Shown: positions 49,568 through 59,233, counted from the first letter of the stretch. The stretch: 64,000 nt of DNA from Pseudonocardiaceae bacterium (GCA_009379815.1 WHSY01000009.1:1-64000), one strand, 5' to 3'. Made by a program: numbers and translations. Notes: generated from the sequence alone by a model not told the origin.

Positions 49568-50526
49568 TGGCGACGAAGTTCGGGCTCACCTGGTGGGGGC
49601 AGCGCTGGATCGCCGCCCTCGAGGCGCTCGGCGCGGCGTACGCGAACCGGCTGCCGCGCGGCCGCACCTACGCCCGTCGCGGCTCGGTGCACGACCTGAC
49701 CGTCGCGCCCGGCAAGGTCACCGCCCGGGTGGACGGCAGCAGACCCCGGCCCTACCGGGTCAGTCTCGGCCTTCCGGTGTTCACCGAAGCCGACTGGCAG
49801 CGGGCCACCGCTGCGCTGGCCAGGCAGCTGCGCCACGCCGCCGCGCTGCTCGACGGCCAGATGCCCACCGACGTCGACGAGGTACTCGGCGGCGTGGGCC
49901 TGTCGCTGTTCCCGCACCCCGGGGAGCTGTCCACCCGTTGCTCCTGCCCCGATGCCGCCAACCCGTGCAAGCACGTCGCCGCCGTGCACTACGTGCTGGC
50001 GCAGACCTTCGACGCCGACCCGTTCCTGCTCCCGACGCTGCGTGGACGTGACCGCACGACATTGCTCGCGGCGCTGCGCACGGCCCGGACCGGGGCCGAG
50101 CCGTCGGACGCCGATGCCGGCGACGACGCCACCGGGGACGTCGCGCTGTCAGCGCTGAACGCCGCGGCGCTGTTCGACGCCCGCTCCGATCTCGCGGCGA
50201 TCGCCCTGCACCCGCACCCCTCGCCGGACCCCACCGCGGTGCTGCGCCGCCTCGGCCCGCCGCCCTCGTGCGACCCGGTCGGTGAGGAGGCGCTGGCCGA
50301 CGCGGTGCGGTGGGCTGCGGAGCGCGCCTGGCAGCTCGCCACCGCCTCGGACGACGACGATCCGCTACTCGACGCGCTGCGCACCGCGGGGACGGCCAGC
50401 ACCCAGCAGCTCAGCGACACGCTCGGCCGTCCGGTCCCGGACGTGCGCGCGGGGCTGCGCGAGCTCGTCGCCGCCGGCCTCGCCCAGCGCACCGGCCACG
50501 CACGCGGCACCCGCTACCACGCCTGA
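49567..50526 (+). CDS. SWIM zinc-finger protein coupled to the SNF2 helicase
   Basis: A 319-residue protein from ATG 49567, overlapping the SNF2 TGA by one base (TGATG). It starts MATKFGLTWWGQRWIAALEA and has the SWIM zinc finger STRCSCPDAANPCKHVAAVH at about residue 126. The rest is helical and alanine-rich with a winged-helix-like end (QQLSDTLGRPVPDVRAGLRE). The SNF2 plus SWIM gene pair is conserved in many actinobacteria, so the two products probably form one complex, with the SWIM finger binding DNA or the helicase. Confidence 0.85.
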
Positions 50527-50823
50527 TCGGTGCCTCCTGTGCATCGACTCGTACGCGCCGGCAGCCTCGCACGCCGAATGCGGCTTTCGTCAGGCTCGGG
50601 GGCAGCGCACTTTCGGGCTGCGTCGGGTCGCGCACGCGGTGTGAGGCTCTAAGCTGGTCGGGTGGCCACCGACCGAATCACCGAGCTGCGCCCGACGTCG
50701 TTCGGCTCCTACACCGGCGTCGAGCTCTCCCCCGCACCGCTGACGCATCCGGGTTCCGGGTACCCGCCAGCGCCCGCTCGAGGGGAGCATCGGGCTGCAG
50801 CGGCACCGTGAGGAGGGCAGAGG
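50527..50823. other. Gap with one weak small open frame
   Basis: Nothing firm is visible here. A GTG at 50662 begins a 49-residue frame (VATDRITELRPTSFGSYTGV) to a TGA at 50809-50811, shortly before the CBS gene. Its proline-rich end and lack of a ribosome site make it doubtful. A GAGGAGG site for the CBS gene lies at the right edge. Confidence 0.3.
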
Positions 50824-51264
50824 ATGAAGGTCGAGGCAATCCTGAAGTCGAAGGGCCGGTCAGTCGAGACCATCGAGCCGTGGGCGACTGTCGCCGAGGC
50901 GGTGCGCAGGCTGGCGGGACCCCCGCAGCTCGGGGCGCTGGTCGTCTGCGCCGACAGCGAGCGACGGGTCGCAGGGGTGATCAGCGAGCGCTACATCGTC
51001 ACCGCGCTCGCGAAACACGGCGCGCAGCTGCCGGACCTGCAGGTCGAAGATGTGATGTCGAAGGACTTTCCGGTCTGTTCCCTGCAGGACAGCGTCGTGC
51101 ACGTGATGCAGGAGATGACGAGGTCACGTCACCGTCACCTGCCCGTTGTCGAGCACGGCACGCTGTGCGGCCTGGTCAGCATCGGCGACCTCGTCAAGAA
51201 CCGGCTGGAGGAGATGGAGGTCGAAAGGGGTGTGCTCCGCGATCTCTACGCGGTGCGCCGATGA
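50824..51264 (+). CDS. CBS domain protein
   Basis: A 146-residue protein made of two CBS domains. The first has VAEAVRRLAGPPQLGALVVC and VAGVISERYIVTALAKHG. The second has VEDVMSKDFPVCSLQDSVVH, HRHLPVVEHGTLCGLVSIGD and ends LVKNRLEEMEVERGVLRDL. CBS pairs bind adenosine nucleotides and usually regulate a partner. It has no fused enzyme. ATG 50824 has GAGGAGGGCAGAGG upstream, a strong site. Confidence 0.9.
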   Translation: MKVEAILKSKGRSVETIEPWATVAEAVRRLAGPPQLGALVVCADSERRVAGVISERYIVTALAKHGAQLPDLQVEDVMSKDFPVCSLQDSVVHVMQEMTRSRHRHLPVVEHGTLCGLVSIGDLVKNRLEEMEVERGVLRDLYAVRR

Positions 51265-51308
51265 GCCGGCGGTGGGTCGGCTCGGCGCGCCCGTAACGTA
51301 CCGACTCG

Positions 51309-52262
51309 TCACGGTGTGGCGCGCCGGTACCGGTCGGCCAGGGTGCGGACCTGCTCGACGAGCTCGGGAGGCTCCGTCACGTCGAAGTCGACGCTGAGCA
51401 TTCCCAGATAGCCGGCGAGCATCTCGAGTGAGTCGGCACCGGTATCGAGCAGGCAGCTGTTCTCGTCGAGAGCTTCCAGCAGCCCGGCCGCGGGTGGCAA
51501 CCGCTCCGCGATCACCTCCACCGGAGCGTGTAGCCGGATCCGGGCGCGGTGGCGCCAGACGGTGACGGTGACGCCGCGCGTGACGTAGGCCGCGACGTCG
51601 CCCTCGGGCGGGTCGCGGGGCACGAACCGCGGGCCGGTGGGCGTGCGGGGCTCGACGCGGTCCACCCGGAAGGTGCGCCAGTCCGCCCGCCCGGTGTCCC
51701 ACCCGACGAGGTACCAGCGGCGGCCCCACGAGACCAGCCGGTGTGGCTCGACGTCGCGCAGGCTTGCCGTCCCGTCGTGGTCGCGGTAGTCGAACCGCAG
51801 CCGCTCGCCGTCGCGGCAGGCCCCGGCGAGGGTGGTGAGCACGTCCGCGGCCACGGTCGGGCCGGGGCCGGGGATCGGGACGGTGTAGGTGGCCACGGCG
51901 TCGACCCGGTGGCGCAGCCGCGAGGGCAGTACCTGCTCGAGCTTGGCCAGCGCGCGCACCGACGTCTCCGCCATCCCGGTCACGCTGCCGCCGGCCGCGG
52001 TGCGCAGCCCGACGGCCACCGCGACGGCCTCGTCGTCGTCGAGCAGCAGCGGCGGCAGCGCCGCGCCCGCGCCGAGCCGGTAGCCACCCGCGACACCGGG
52101 TGTCGCGTGCACGGGGTAGCCGAGGCTGCGCAGCCGCTCCACGTCGTGCCGGACGGTCCTGGTGCTGACGTCGAGCCTGCCGGCGAGCTCGCGGCCGGAC
52201 CAGTCCCGATGCATCTGCAGCAGCGACAGCAGGCGCAGCAACCGCGCCGAGGTCTCCAGCAT
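51309..52262 (-). CDS. HTH/WYL-domain transcriptional regulator
   Basis: A 317-residue regulator from ATG 52262. The N-terminal helix-turn-helix (SGRELAGRLDVSTRTVRHDV) is of the DeoR type, and the WYL domain follows (RFDYRDHDGTASLRDVEPHR, WYLVGWDTGRADWRTFRVD). The C-terminal part is the WCX extension. WYL domains are proposed ligand or nucleic-acid sensors and are frequent in actinobacteria. It is divergent from the AlkZ-like gene with only 62 bp between, so it probably regulates that gene. Confidence 0.85.
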   Translation of the reverse strand: MLETSARLLRLLSLLQMHRDWSGRELAGRLDVSTRTVRHDVERLRSLGYPVHATPGVAGGYRLGAGAALPPLLLDDDEAVAVAVGLRTAAGGSVTGMAETSVRALAKLEQVLPSRLRHRVDAVATYTVPIPGPGPTVAADVLTTLAGACRDGERLRFDYRDHDGTASLRDVEPHRLVSWGRRWYLVGWDTGRADWRTFRVDRVEPRTPTGPRFVPRDPPEGDVAAYVTRGVTVTVWRHRARIRLHAPVEVIAERLPPAAGLLEALDENSCLLDTGADSLEMLAGYLGMLSVDFDVTEPPELVEQVRTLADRYRRATP

Positions 52263-52324
52263 CCCGCAAGCGTGCCAGTAATCGCGGAACGAATCATTCC
52301 GCAACAGGTATTAGCCTGACGACC

Positions 52325-53446
52325 ATGGCGGCCTCACGACACGGCGATGTACTCAGCCGGCGCGCGCTGAACCGTGCGATGCTCGAGCGCCAGCTGCTGC
52401 TGCGCCGCGGCTCGTGGACCGTTCCCGAGGTGATCGAGCACCTGGTCGGGATGCAGGCTCAGGCGCCCACGCCGCCCTACTTCGGCCTCTGGACGCGGTT
52501 GACCGGCTTCCGCCCCGACGACCTCGCCGGGCTGATCACGGGTCGGCAGGTTGCGCGTATCGCCCTGATGCGGGGGACCGTCCACCTGGTCACGGCCGAC
52601 GACTGCCTGGCGCTGCGGCCGGTGGTGCAGCCCGTACTGCAGCGCAGCCTGGCTCACAGCACCCACGGCAAGCAGCTGACCGGTATCGACACCGCCGAGC
52701 TGGTGGCCACCGGACGGGACCTGGTCGAGCAACGCCCACGCGCCGGTGTCGAGCTCGGTGAGCTCCTGGCCCGGCGATGGCCCGACCGCGACCCGACCGC
52801 CTTGTCGATGGCGGTCCGCTGCCTGGTGCCGCTGGTGCAGCTGCCACCGCGCGGCGTCTGGGGCGCCGGCGGGCAGCTCACCGTCACGACGGCCGAGGCG
52901 TGGCTGGGCCGCCCGCTGGACGATGACCCCTCGCCGGACGCGGTGATGCTGCGTTACCTGGCCGCGTTCGGCCCCGCCTCGGTCATGGACGTGCAGGCCT
53001 GGTCGGGCCTGACCCGGCTGCGCGAGGTGGCCGAGCGGCTCCGGCCGCAGCTGCGCGGCTTCCGCGACGAGCAGGGCCGTGAGCTGCTCGACCTGCCCGA
53101 CGCCCCCCGTCCCGACCCCGCTACCCCTGCCCCTGTGCGCTTCCTGCCCGAGTTCGACAACGTGCTGCTGTCGCACGCCGATCGCAGCCGCGTCATCAGC
53201 GACGAGCACCGCAAGCGTGTCGCCACCCGTAACGGCATGGTGCCGGGCAGCCTGCTCGTCGGCGGCTTCTTCCGCGGCACCTGGAAGATCACGCGGCAGC
53301 GTGGCACCGCCACGCTGGTCGTCGACCCCTACACCCGGCTGTCCAAGAAGGACACCGCCGCCGTGCTGCGGGAGGGCGCCAGGCTGCTGTCTTTCGCCGC
53401 CGCAGACGCCGACGGCCACGACCTCCGGTTCACGCCCTCCGAGTGA
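52325..53446 (+). CDS. Winged-helix AlkZ-like DNA glycosylase
   Basis: A 373-residue protein of the HTH_42/AlkZ family. VGMQAQAPTPPYFGLWTRL has the QXQ motif (Q44 and Q46) that is catalytic in AlkZ glycosylases. RIALMRGTVHLVTADDCLAL and later VRFLPEFDNVLLSHADRSRV and NGMVPGSLLVGGFFRGTWKI are typical. AlkZ members remove azinomycin and other bulky or crosslinked adducts. The gene is divergent from the WYL regulator. Confidence 0.8.
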   Translation: MAASRHGDVLSRRALNRAMLERQLLLRRGSWTVPEVIEHLVGMQAQAPTPPYFGLWTRLTGFRPDDLAGLITGRQVARIALMRGTVHLVTADDCLALRPVVQPVLQRSLAHSTHGKQLTGIDTAELVATGRDLVEQRPRAGVELGELLARRWPDRDPTALSMAVRCLVPLVQLPPRGVWGAGGQLTVTTAEAWLGRPLDDDPSPDAVMLRYLAAFGPASVMDVQAWSGLTRLREVAERLRPQLRGFRDEQGRELLDLPDAPRPDPATPAPVRFLPEFDNVLLSHADRSRVISDEHRKRVATRNGMVPGSLLVGGFFRGTWKITRQRGTATLVVDPYTRLSKKDTAAVLREGARLLSFAAADADGHDLRFTPSE

Positions 53447-53521
53447 CCAGACTCCTACGCCTCGGCCTGCCGGTGCTCACGTGGCACCCACCACCACAGC
53501 TGAGCAGGGCGAACGCTGTGG

Positions 53522-53537
53522 GTGCACAATCGTCGGC
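53522..53537 (+). promoter_or_regulatory. Conserved leaderless-type promoter of the TPR paralogs
   Basis: GTGCACAATCG before the start at 53538 is identical to the sequence before the truncated paralog at 42936 (there GTGCACAATCG at 42914-42924). CACAAT would serve as a -10 element with the start of translation close behind, as in leaderless actinobacterial genes. The distal sequences are not conserved. Confidence 0.5.
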
Positions 53538-54221
53538 GTGGCTGTGATCACCGCACGGCAGTCCGCCGACGAGATGGCCGCGCTCGAGCGGCAGCTGTCC
53601 GAGACCGAGCGGGACCCGACGGCGCACGTCGGCGCGCTGCGCGCGGCGCTCGCGCACCCGTGTTCGCAGCACGGGTTCTCGCAACCCGAGCTGTGGTCGG
53701 AGCTGGCCCGCGCACTCGGCGGGCTGGGCGACTACGACGGCGCGGTCGAGGCCATCGAAGCCGGTGTCGAGCACGGCGCGTGGGCACAGCCGCACCCCCG
53801 CGCCGACGTCGCCGAATGGCACCTGCTCGCCGGGCGGCGCGATCAGGCCGAGGCGACCTACGCGACGCTGCGCGAGCAGTCGCCGAGAAACGTATGGCTG
53901 TACAACCATGCCGGGCTGGCGTACGCGGACGTCGGAGATCACACCACAGCCGTCCGGTGGCTGACCGAAGGGCTGCAGGTCGCCCTGGCCGACGGCGCCT
54001 CGGAACGGCTGGTCTCCCAGCTGGCCACGCTGCGGTCGCAGTCGATGACCGAGCTGGGCGCCGATCCCGACGACGAGCTGACCCGCGCCGCGATGGCCGG
54101 CCCAACGGTGCCAGCGGCCCCCAGGTCCACGCCCCCGCAGCCGGCGCTCTCCGCACCCTGCGGGCATTGCGGATACGACCCTGGTGCCGGCTTCACGTCT
54201 ACCTCCCTGCCGGTTCGGTGA
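53538..54221 (+). CDS. TPR-like repeat protein
   Basis: A protein of 227 residues from GTG 53538 (or 53544). It begins VITARQSADEMAALERQLSE and has helical pairs (SQPELWSELARALGGLGDYD, GAVEAIEAGVEHGAW, AEWHLLAGRRDQAEATYATL, NVWLYNHAGLAYADVGDHTT) of the tetratricopeptide kind. A proline-rich end with CGHCGYDPG follows. A truncated paralog is at 42936. TPR proteins mediate protein contacts; the partner is unknown. Confidence 0.7.
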   Translation: MAVITARQSADEMAALERQLSETERDPTAHVGALRAALAHPCSQHGFSQPELWSELARALGGLGDYDGAVEAIEAGVEHGAWAQPHPRADVAEWHLLAGRRDQAEATYATLREQSPRNVWLYNHAGLAYADVGDHTTAVRWLTEGLQVALADGASERLVSQLATLRSQSMTELGADPDDELTRAAMAGPTVPAAPRSTPPQPALSAPCGHCGYDPGAGFTSTSLPVR

Positions 54222-54332
54222 TCGCGTCAGGATGTCCTCGGGGCGAGTGGGTGATCAACTGATGCCGTCCCTACGGGCACCGTGGTCGCGGCCGTCGCAG
54301 CTTCCTCGGGGACCTGTTCGGCTGACACCTCG

Positions 54333-54967
54333 ATGAACGTGCTGATCTGCGCCGGCTGCGGATCGACGGTGGACCCACCGGGTGCGGTTGACGCAGCGCT
54401 GATCTGTGGCGAGTGTGGCCGGCGGCAGGACTTCGCCCGCCGGCCGTTGTTCTGTCTCGCGGGAGCCAGTGGCACCGGGAAGTCGACCGTGGCCCGGGTG
54501 CTGCTTCCGCGGTTGTCCGAGCGCGTGGTCGTGCTCGAGCAGGACGTGTTGTGGCTGTCACCGCTGCGCGATCCGACCGACGAGCACCGGCTGTTCCGCT
54601 CGACGTGGCTGCGGCTGGCCGCGATGATCGGGCAGGGTGGGCGACCGGTGCTGCTGTGCGGCACCGTGGTCCCGCCCGAGCTCGAACCGCTGCCCGAGCG
54701 CGCGCTGTTCAGCGACGTGCACTACCTGGCGCTGACGTGCCGTCCCGACGTGCTCGCCCGGCGACTGCGGGCCCGTCCCGCCTGGCGGGAGTGGGACGAA
54801 GCGCGCATCGCCGAGATGCTGGACTACGCCGAGTGGCTCGGCGCGAACGCCGCGACCCTGCACCTCCGGTGTCGCTGTTGGACACCACGGACGGCGACGT
54901 CGAGGCCACCGCGCAGGACGTCTGCGGCTGGCTCTCGCGCTTCGCAGCCCCGGGCTCGGCGGGCTGA
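54333..54967 (+). pseudogene. P-loop nucleotide kinase with N-terminal zinc ribbon, one frameshift
   Basis: From ATG 54333 the product begins MNVLICAGCGSTVDPPGA with ICGECGRR, a zinc ribbon, then CLAGASGTGKSTVARVLLPR (Walker A) and VVLEQDVLWLSPLRDPTDEH. At about 54868 a C is missing from CACCT: with an added C the sequence reads LHPPVSLLDTTDGDVEATAQ and stops at 54967. The corrected protein is about 211 residues. It resembles small P-loop kinases of the AAA_33 type. The single C-run break may be a sequencing artefact. Confidence 0.6.
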
Positions 54968-55099
54968 AGGTCGACCCGGTCCGGGTGATCTGGTTCCGGC
55001 CTGGAACTGATCGCTCGACGCAGCACGGGCGTGTCACGTTCGCGCAGCCGCCGACGATGTAGGAGCAGACCGCTCGTCGAGCGGGCGGCTGGGAGCCCC

Positions 55100-55732
55100 A
55101 TGAGCAGCAGCAAGCACACGTCCACCGTTGCGGTCGTCGCTGCGCTGATCGCCACCCTCGGCGGTGTCGTCGCTGCGGTCGTGATCGCCGCGGTCGTGAT
55201 CACGGGGTCGGACGAGCCGGACGGTGGCGGTGCCGCGGTAGTGGCATCGGCGCTGCAGGCGGCGTCGCAGGCGGGTCCGACACCGCCTGGACGGGTGCTG
55301 CCCGGCGCGGCCGGCGGGCAGCCCACGGTGATGCTCGCCGACCTCGAGCCCATCGACGGCGAGAAACTGATCAGCACCGCACCGGTGTCGATGAACGGTG
55401 TGACGCGGCATCGCCCCGTCTCGCTCGTGCTGGGGTGCCACGAGAGTTCGTTCGACGTGACCTACCTGCTCGACCGGCAGTTCGAGCGCTTCGACGCGAT
55501 GGTGGGCCAGGGCGACACGTCGACCGACGAGGATCCCGTGGTCTTCGAGGTCGTCGTCGACGGCGAGACCCGGTACTCGTCCGAGGTGGGCCTCGCAGCG
55601 CAAGAACCTGTCAGCGTCGATCTGTCCACCGCCGGGCAGCGAGGATCGCGCATGACCATCCGGGTGTCCGGTGCCACCGACTGCGACGAGCGCCAGGTCG
55701 CGGTCTGGTGTGACGCCATGCTCAGCAAGTAG
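55100..55732 (+). CDS. Membrane-anchored NPCBM/NEW2-like surface protein, paralog 2
   Basis: A 210-residue protein from ATG 55100 (GGGAG upstream). One N-terminal membrane helix (VAVVAALIATLGGVVAAVVI) is followed by a proline/glycine linker and the domain LADLEPIDGEKLISTAPVSM, VLGCHESSFDVTYLLDRQFE, FDAMVGQGDTSTDEDPVVFE and IRVSGATDCDERQVAVWCDA. It is paralogous to the protein at 35160-35738 in every segment, with a longer linker. An extracellular carbohydrate-related role is possible. Confidence 0.7.
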   Translation: MSSSKHTSTVAVVAALIATLGGVVAAVVIAAVVITGSDEPDGGGAAVVASALQAASQAGPTPPGRVLPGAAGGQPTVMLADLEPIDGEKLISTAPVSMNGVTRHRPVSLVLGCHESSFDVTYLLDRQFERFDAMVGQGDTSTDEDPVVFEVVVDGETRYSSEVGLAAQEPVSVDLSTAGQRGSRMTIRVSGATDCDERQVAVWCDAMLSK

Positions 55733-55754
55733 CCGCGCAGCCCCGCATGGGAGC

Positions 55755-56738
55755 TCAGGGCACCAGCACCGTCTTGCCCACGGTGGCGCGGGTCTCGATC
55801 GCGGTGTGCGCGGCGGCGGCCTGCGCGAGCGGGAAGCGCTGTCCGACCAGCGGGATGAGCCGGCCGGCGGCGGCAGCAGCCAGTGCTGCTTCCTCGAGGT
55901 CGCGGAAGCCTCCGGGCCGGCGCAGCAGGGTGGGGCCGATCGCGGCCGAGGCGGTGATGCCGTGCGCGAAGAGGTCGGTCGCGGACAGCGGCGTCGGCTC
56001 CCCCGAAGACCAGCCGAAGAGGATCAGGCGACCGCCGGCTCCGAGCAGCTCCAGCGCGCCGCGGCCGAGCCTGCCGCCCACCCCGTCCAGCGTCACCGTG
56101 ACGTCTCGGCCGTCGAGCGCATCGCGGGCCGTCGCGGTCCAGTCCGGTGCGGTGTAGTCGACGGCGACCGTGGCGCCGAGTCGCCGGACACGGTCGACCT
56201 TGGCGGTGCCGCCCGCGACGCCCACGACGAGGGCGCCTGCGTTGCGGGCCGCCTGCACGAGCAGGCTGCCGATGCCACCCGCCGCCGCGGTCACCAGCAC
56301 CACGTCCGCGCTCGTGAGCTGCGCGATCTCGAGGATCGCCATGGTGGTGCGCCCGGTGCCGATCATCGCAACCGCAGCGTCGGCGGCGAGGCTGTCCGGA
56401 AGCGCGTGCAGGGCGCTCGCGTCGCACACCGCCAGCTCAGCGTAACCGCTGCCGGCCGCACCGAGGTGGGCCACCACCCGCTGCCCCAGCCAGCTCTCCT
56501 CGACCGCTGCGCCGAGCACATCCACGACGCCGGCGACCTCGCGGCCGGGGATCGCCGGCAGTTCCGGCAGCGGGAAGGGTCCGTGCGACACTCCGGAGCG
56601 GATGACCGTGTCGATGAGGTGCACACCTGCGGCGGCAACCGAGATGCGCACCTGCCCGGTGGCCGGCTTCGGGTCGTCGAGCTCCTCGTGGCGCAGCTGG
56701 TCAGCGGGCCCGAAGGAGTGCAGCCGGATCGCGTGCAT
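55755..56738 (-). CDS. Zinc-free quinone oxidoreductase-like dehydrogenase (MDR family)
   Basis: A 327-residue medium-chain dehydrogenase/reductase from ATG 56738 (GGAGA eight bases upstream). It starts MHAIRLHSFGPADQLRHEEL and has GVHLIDTVIRSGVSHGPFPL, IPGREVAGVVDVLG, ADVVLVTAAAGGIGSLLVQA (NADP-binding AAGGIG) and VTLDGVGGRLGRGALELLGA. No zinc ligands are evident, as in NADPH:quinone reductases. It stands alone. Confidence 0.85.
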   Translation of the reverse strand: MHAIRLHSFGPADQLRHEELDDPKPATGQVRISVAAAGVHLIDTVIRSGVSHGPFPLPELPAIPGREVAGVVDVLGAAVEESWLGQRVVAHLGAAGSGYAELAVCDASALHALPDSLAADAAVAMIGTGRTTMAILEIAQLTSADVVLVTAAAGGIGSLLVQAARNAGALVVGVAGGTAKVDRVRRLGATVAVDYTAPDWTATARDALDGRDVTVTLDGVGGRLGRGALELLGAGGRLILFGWSSGEPTPLSATDLFAHGITASAAIGPTLLRRPGGFRDLEEAALAAAAAGRLIPLVGQRFPLAQAAAAHTAIETRATVGKTVLVP

Positions 56739-56910
56739 GGTGTGATCTCCGATCTCGAAGGACGGGCACCGTCCGGTCCCGTGCACTGCGCCAGACCGTA
56801 GAACCTCAACTAAGCTTGATGTCAAGCGCGCCCGGGCCCGGAAACGGGCCGGAACAGCCCGGCCCGTCGGTCACGGCTGGTGTCCGGCCGGACGGCTAGC
56901 GTGGCGCGGT

Positions 56911-57687
56911 ATGCGTGTACTGCTGCGCCTCCCGACCCGGGTGGCGATCACCGTGGCGGTCGTCGCGGCGGTCAGCGCGTGGTTGTGCGCCCCGATGGCC
57001 CAGTCGGCGCAGGGCAGCGCGCAGGCCGCGTGGCTGGCGGCCGGGGCGGTGCTGACCGCGGTGGCGGTGGGGCTGCCGCTGCTAGAGCAATACAAGGCCC
57101 GTCGGCAACGCGACCGGTTGGCCGATCAGGCGGTGCGCACCGAGCAGCAGGTGCTGGTGGCGGTGCAGGACACGCTCGACCCGTTCGTGAACCTCCTGGG
57201 GCGCATCACCACAGCCAGCACGCCCGAAGTGCGGGAGCCACTGCGGGCCGCTGCGGTGATCGGGCTGCTCGAGGCGGGCGCCCAGCTGATGGGCCCCCGG
57301 TTGACCGGCCTGGAGCGGGTCCGGGTCTCGTTCTACGAGCTCGACCCCGGACCGCCACGTTGCCTGCGGCCGAGCCCGTTCAGCGTGGGTCGAGCGATGC
57401 CGCCGACCCAGGTGTTCACCGAGGGCACGGTGCTGGGGGACGGTGCACTGGGACTCGTCGAGCGCGGCGGGCACCGCTTCGTGGCCGACGTGGAGGCCCA
57501 GCCGCCACCGGGTTGGACCAGCACCGAACACGACTACCGCACCTTCATCGCCGCGTCGGTGGGCACGGAGGCCGCCCGGTACGGCATGCTCACCGTTGAT
57601 GCCCAGACCCCTGGCGACCTCGGCGTCAGTGACATCCCGTTCGTCCGGTTCCTGGCCGGGCTGCTGGCCGCGGCACTGGGCGCGTGA
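56911..57687 (+). CDS. Membrane protein with GAF-like domain
   Basis: A 258-residue protein with two N-terminal membrane helices (VAITVAVVAAVSAWLCAPMA, AAWLAAGAVLTAVAVGLPLL), a coiled linker (KARRQRDRLADQAVRTEQQV) and a domain ending RYGMLTVDAQTPGDLGVSDI, PFVRFLAGLLAAALG. The end is typical of GAF domains. The ATG at 56911 is preceded by a TAGCGT-like sequence and no ribosome site, so it may be leaderless. A sensing role is plausible but no output domain is present. Confidence 0.55.
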   Translation: MRVLLRLPTRVAITVAVVAAVSAWLCAPMAQSAQGSAQAAWLAAGAVLTAVAVGLPLLEQYKARRQRDRLADQAVRTEQQVLVAVQDTLDPFVNLLGRITTASTPEVREPLRAAAVIGLLEAGAQLMGPRLTGLERVRVSFYELDPGPPRCLRPSPFSVGRAMPPTQVFTEGTVLGDGALGLVERGGHRFVADVEAQPPPGWTSTEHDYRTFIAASVGTEAARYGMLTVDAQTPGDLGVSDIPFVRFLAGLLAAALGA

Positions 57688-57726
57688 CGTCGTACCCGCT
57701 ACGCTGGAGGCGAGGAGGACACGCCC

Positions 57727-57945
57727 ATGGACGGCAGCACGCTGCCCTACCGCGACCCCCGAGTCGACGAGATCATCGAAGATCCGGCCGGCTACTTCGC
57801 GGCCGCGAGCGACCGGGCCTACAAGCAGGCCCGCCAGGTCATCGAGGCCGACCTGCACCGGCTGCACCGCAACGGCTACCGCCCCGCGGAGGACACCAAG
57901 AACGACGCGGACCGCGACGCCCGCGACGCCGACGACGCCGAGTAG
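57727..57945 (+). CDS. Small charged hypothetical protein
   Basis: A 72-residue protein starting MDGSTLPYRDPRVDEIIEDP with YFAAASDRAYKQARQVIEAD and an acidic end (DADRDARDADDAE). Upstream GGAGG at about 57714 supports the start. I do not recognise it; small alpha-helical proteins of this type are frequent in the group. Confidence 0.55.
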   Translation: MDGSTLPYRDPRVDEIIEDPAGYFAAASDRAYKQARQVIEADLHRLHRNGYRPAEDTKNDADRDARDADDAE

Positions 57946-58047
57946 CGTCGCAGGGCGCCGGGTCGGGCGGCGCGAGCTCGCCGGCTGGACTGGTTGTCGT
58001 GTCCGACCGCGATTCCGGAACCGCGCTCGCCGGTTACGCTGCGGAGG

Positions 58048-58788
58048 GTGACCCTGCTCCTGGCGGAGCGCCAGTTCACCGCGTACGGCCCGTCGCACTG
58101 GGCCGCGATCATCGTGCTCGCCGTCGGGGCCGGGCTGCTCGTCGTCCTGGGACGGCGGCAACGTGACGCCGGCACCGGCCGCACCTCCAGCCGGGCGCTC
58201 GCGGTCGCGCTGCTGGCGTTCCTGGTGCCGCTGCAGCTGTACTGGATGTTGCCGGGGCAGTGGCACATCGGGTCGTCGTTGCCGTTGCAGCTCTGCGACC
58301 TCGGCGGTCTCGCGGCCGCCTACGCGCTGTGGACGCACCGCGCGTGGGCGTTCGCCCTGACCTACTACTGGGGGCTGACGCTGACGTCGCAGGCGTTCCT
58401 CACCCCTGCCCTGGACGGCTTCGACTTTCCTCACCTGCACTACATCATGTTCTGGGGGCTGCACTGTCTGGTGGTGTGGGCGGCGATCTACCTGACCTGG
58501 GGGCTGGGGCTGCGACCCGACTGGCGCGGCTACGGCATCGCGGTGGGCGCCACCGTAGGCTGGGGGCTGCTGATGCTCGGGTTCAACACCCTCGCCGGCA
58601 CCAACTACGGCTACGTCAACCACAAGCCCGCGACCGGGTCGGTGCTCGACCTGATGGGACCGTGGCCGTGGTACCTGCTGGTCGAACTCGTGGTGGGCAC
58701 CGTGGCGTGGGCGCTGATGACGTGGCCGTGGGTGCGCCGCAACCGCGACGCCGGGACGTCGCCCGCGGTCGGGAGGGCAGCCGGCTGA
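58048..58788 (+). CDS. TIGR02206 family (YwaF-like) membrane protein
   Basis: A 246-residue membrane protein starting at GTG 58048. The sequence FTAYGPSHWAAIIVLAVGAG, LQLYWMLPGQWHIGSSLPLQ, LCDLGGLAAAYALW, FWGLHCLVVWAAIYLTW and GTNYGYVNHKPATGSVLDLM match the TIGR02206/YwaF pattern with six to seven helices. TTACGCT about ten bases upstream could be a -10 element of a leaderless start. Function unknown. Confidence 0.85.
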   Translation: MTLLLAERQFTAYGPSHWAAIIVLAVGAGLLVVLGRRQRDAGTGRTSSRALAVALLAFLVPLQLYWMLPGQWHIGSSLPLQLCDLGGLAAAYALWTHRAWAFALTYYWGLTLTSQAFLTPALDGFDFPHLHYIMFWGLHCLVVWAAIYLTWGLGLRPDWRGYGIAVGATVGWGLLMLGFNTLAGTNYGYVNHKPATGSVLDLMGPWPWYLLVELVVGTVAWALMTWPWVRRNRDAGTSPAVGRAAG

Positions 58789-58855
58789 TCGACGCTGCAG
58801 CGCGCCGGGCGGTTGCCCCGTCATGTCGGCGGCAGGGGACGGGAGGACGGCCCGG

Positions 58856-59233
58856 ATGGAGCAACCACCGCTGGAGCGGCTGCGTGCGATCTGCCTCGCG
58901 CTGCCCGAGACCACCGAGCGGCTGTCGCACGGCGAGCCGACATTCTTCGTGCGCGACCGCAAGGTCTTCGTCAGCTACGCAGATCATCACCACGACGACC
59001 GGTTGGGCTTCTGGTGCCACGCGCCCGCCGGCGCGCAGCAGGCGCTGGTCGCGGCCGACCCGGACCGGTTCTTCGTGCCGCCCTACGTCGGGCACCGCGG
59101 CTGGCTCGGGGTCCGGCTCGACGTCGAGGGCGTGGACTGGCAGGAGATCGCCGAGCTCGTCGAGGACGCCTACCGGATGGTCGCGCCGAAGAAGCTGATC
59201 GCCGAGCTCGATGACGACGCCGCCCGGCAGTAG
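58856..59233 (+). CDS. MmcQ/YjbR family DNA-binding-fold protein
   Basis: A 125-residue protein from ATG 58856 with GGGAGG upstream. ALPETTERLSHGEPTFFVRD, FVSYADHHHDDRLGFWCHAP, FVPPYVGHRGWLGVRLDVEG and VEDAYRMVAPKKLIAEL match the MmcQ/YjbR fold (CyaY-like). Members bind DNA or act in unknown ways. Confidence 0.85.
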   Translation: MEQPPLERLRAICLALPETTERLSHGEPTFFVRDRKVFVSYADHHHDDRLGFWCHAPAGAQQALVAADPDRFFVPPYVGHRGWLGVRLDVEGVDWQEIAELVEDAYRMVAPKKLIAELDDDAARQ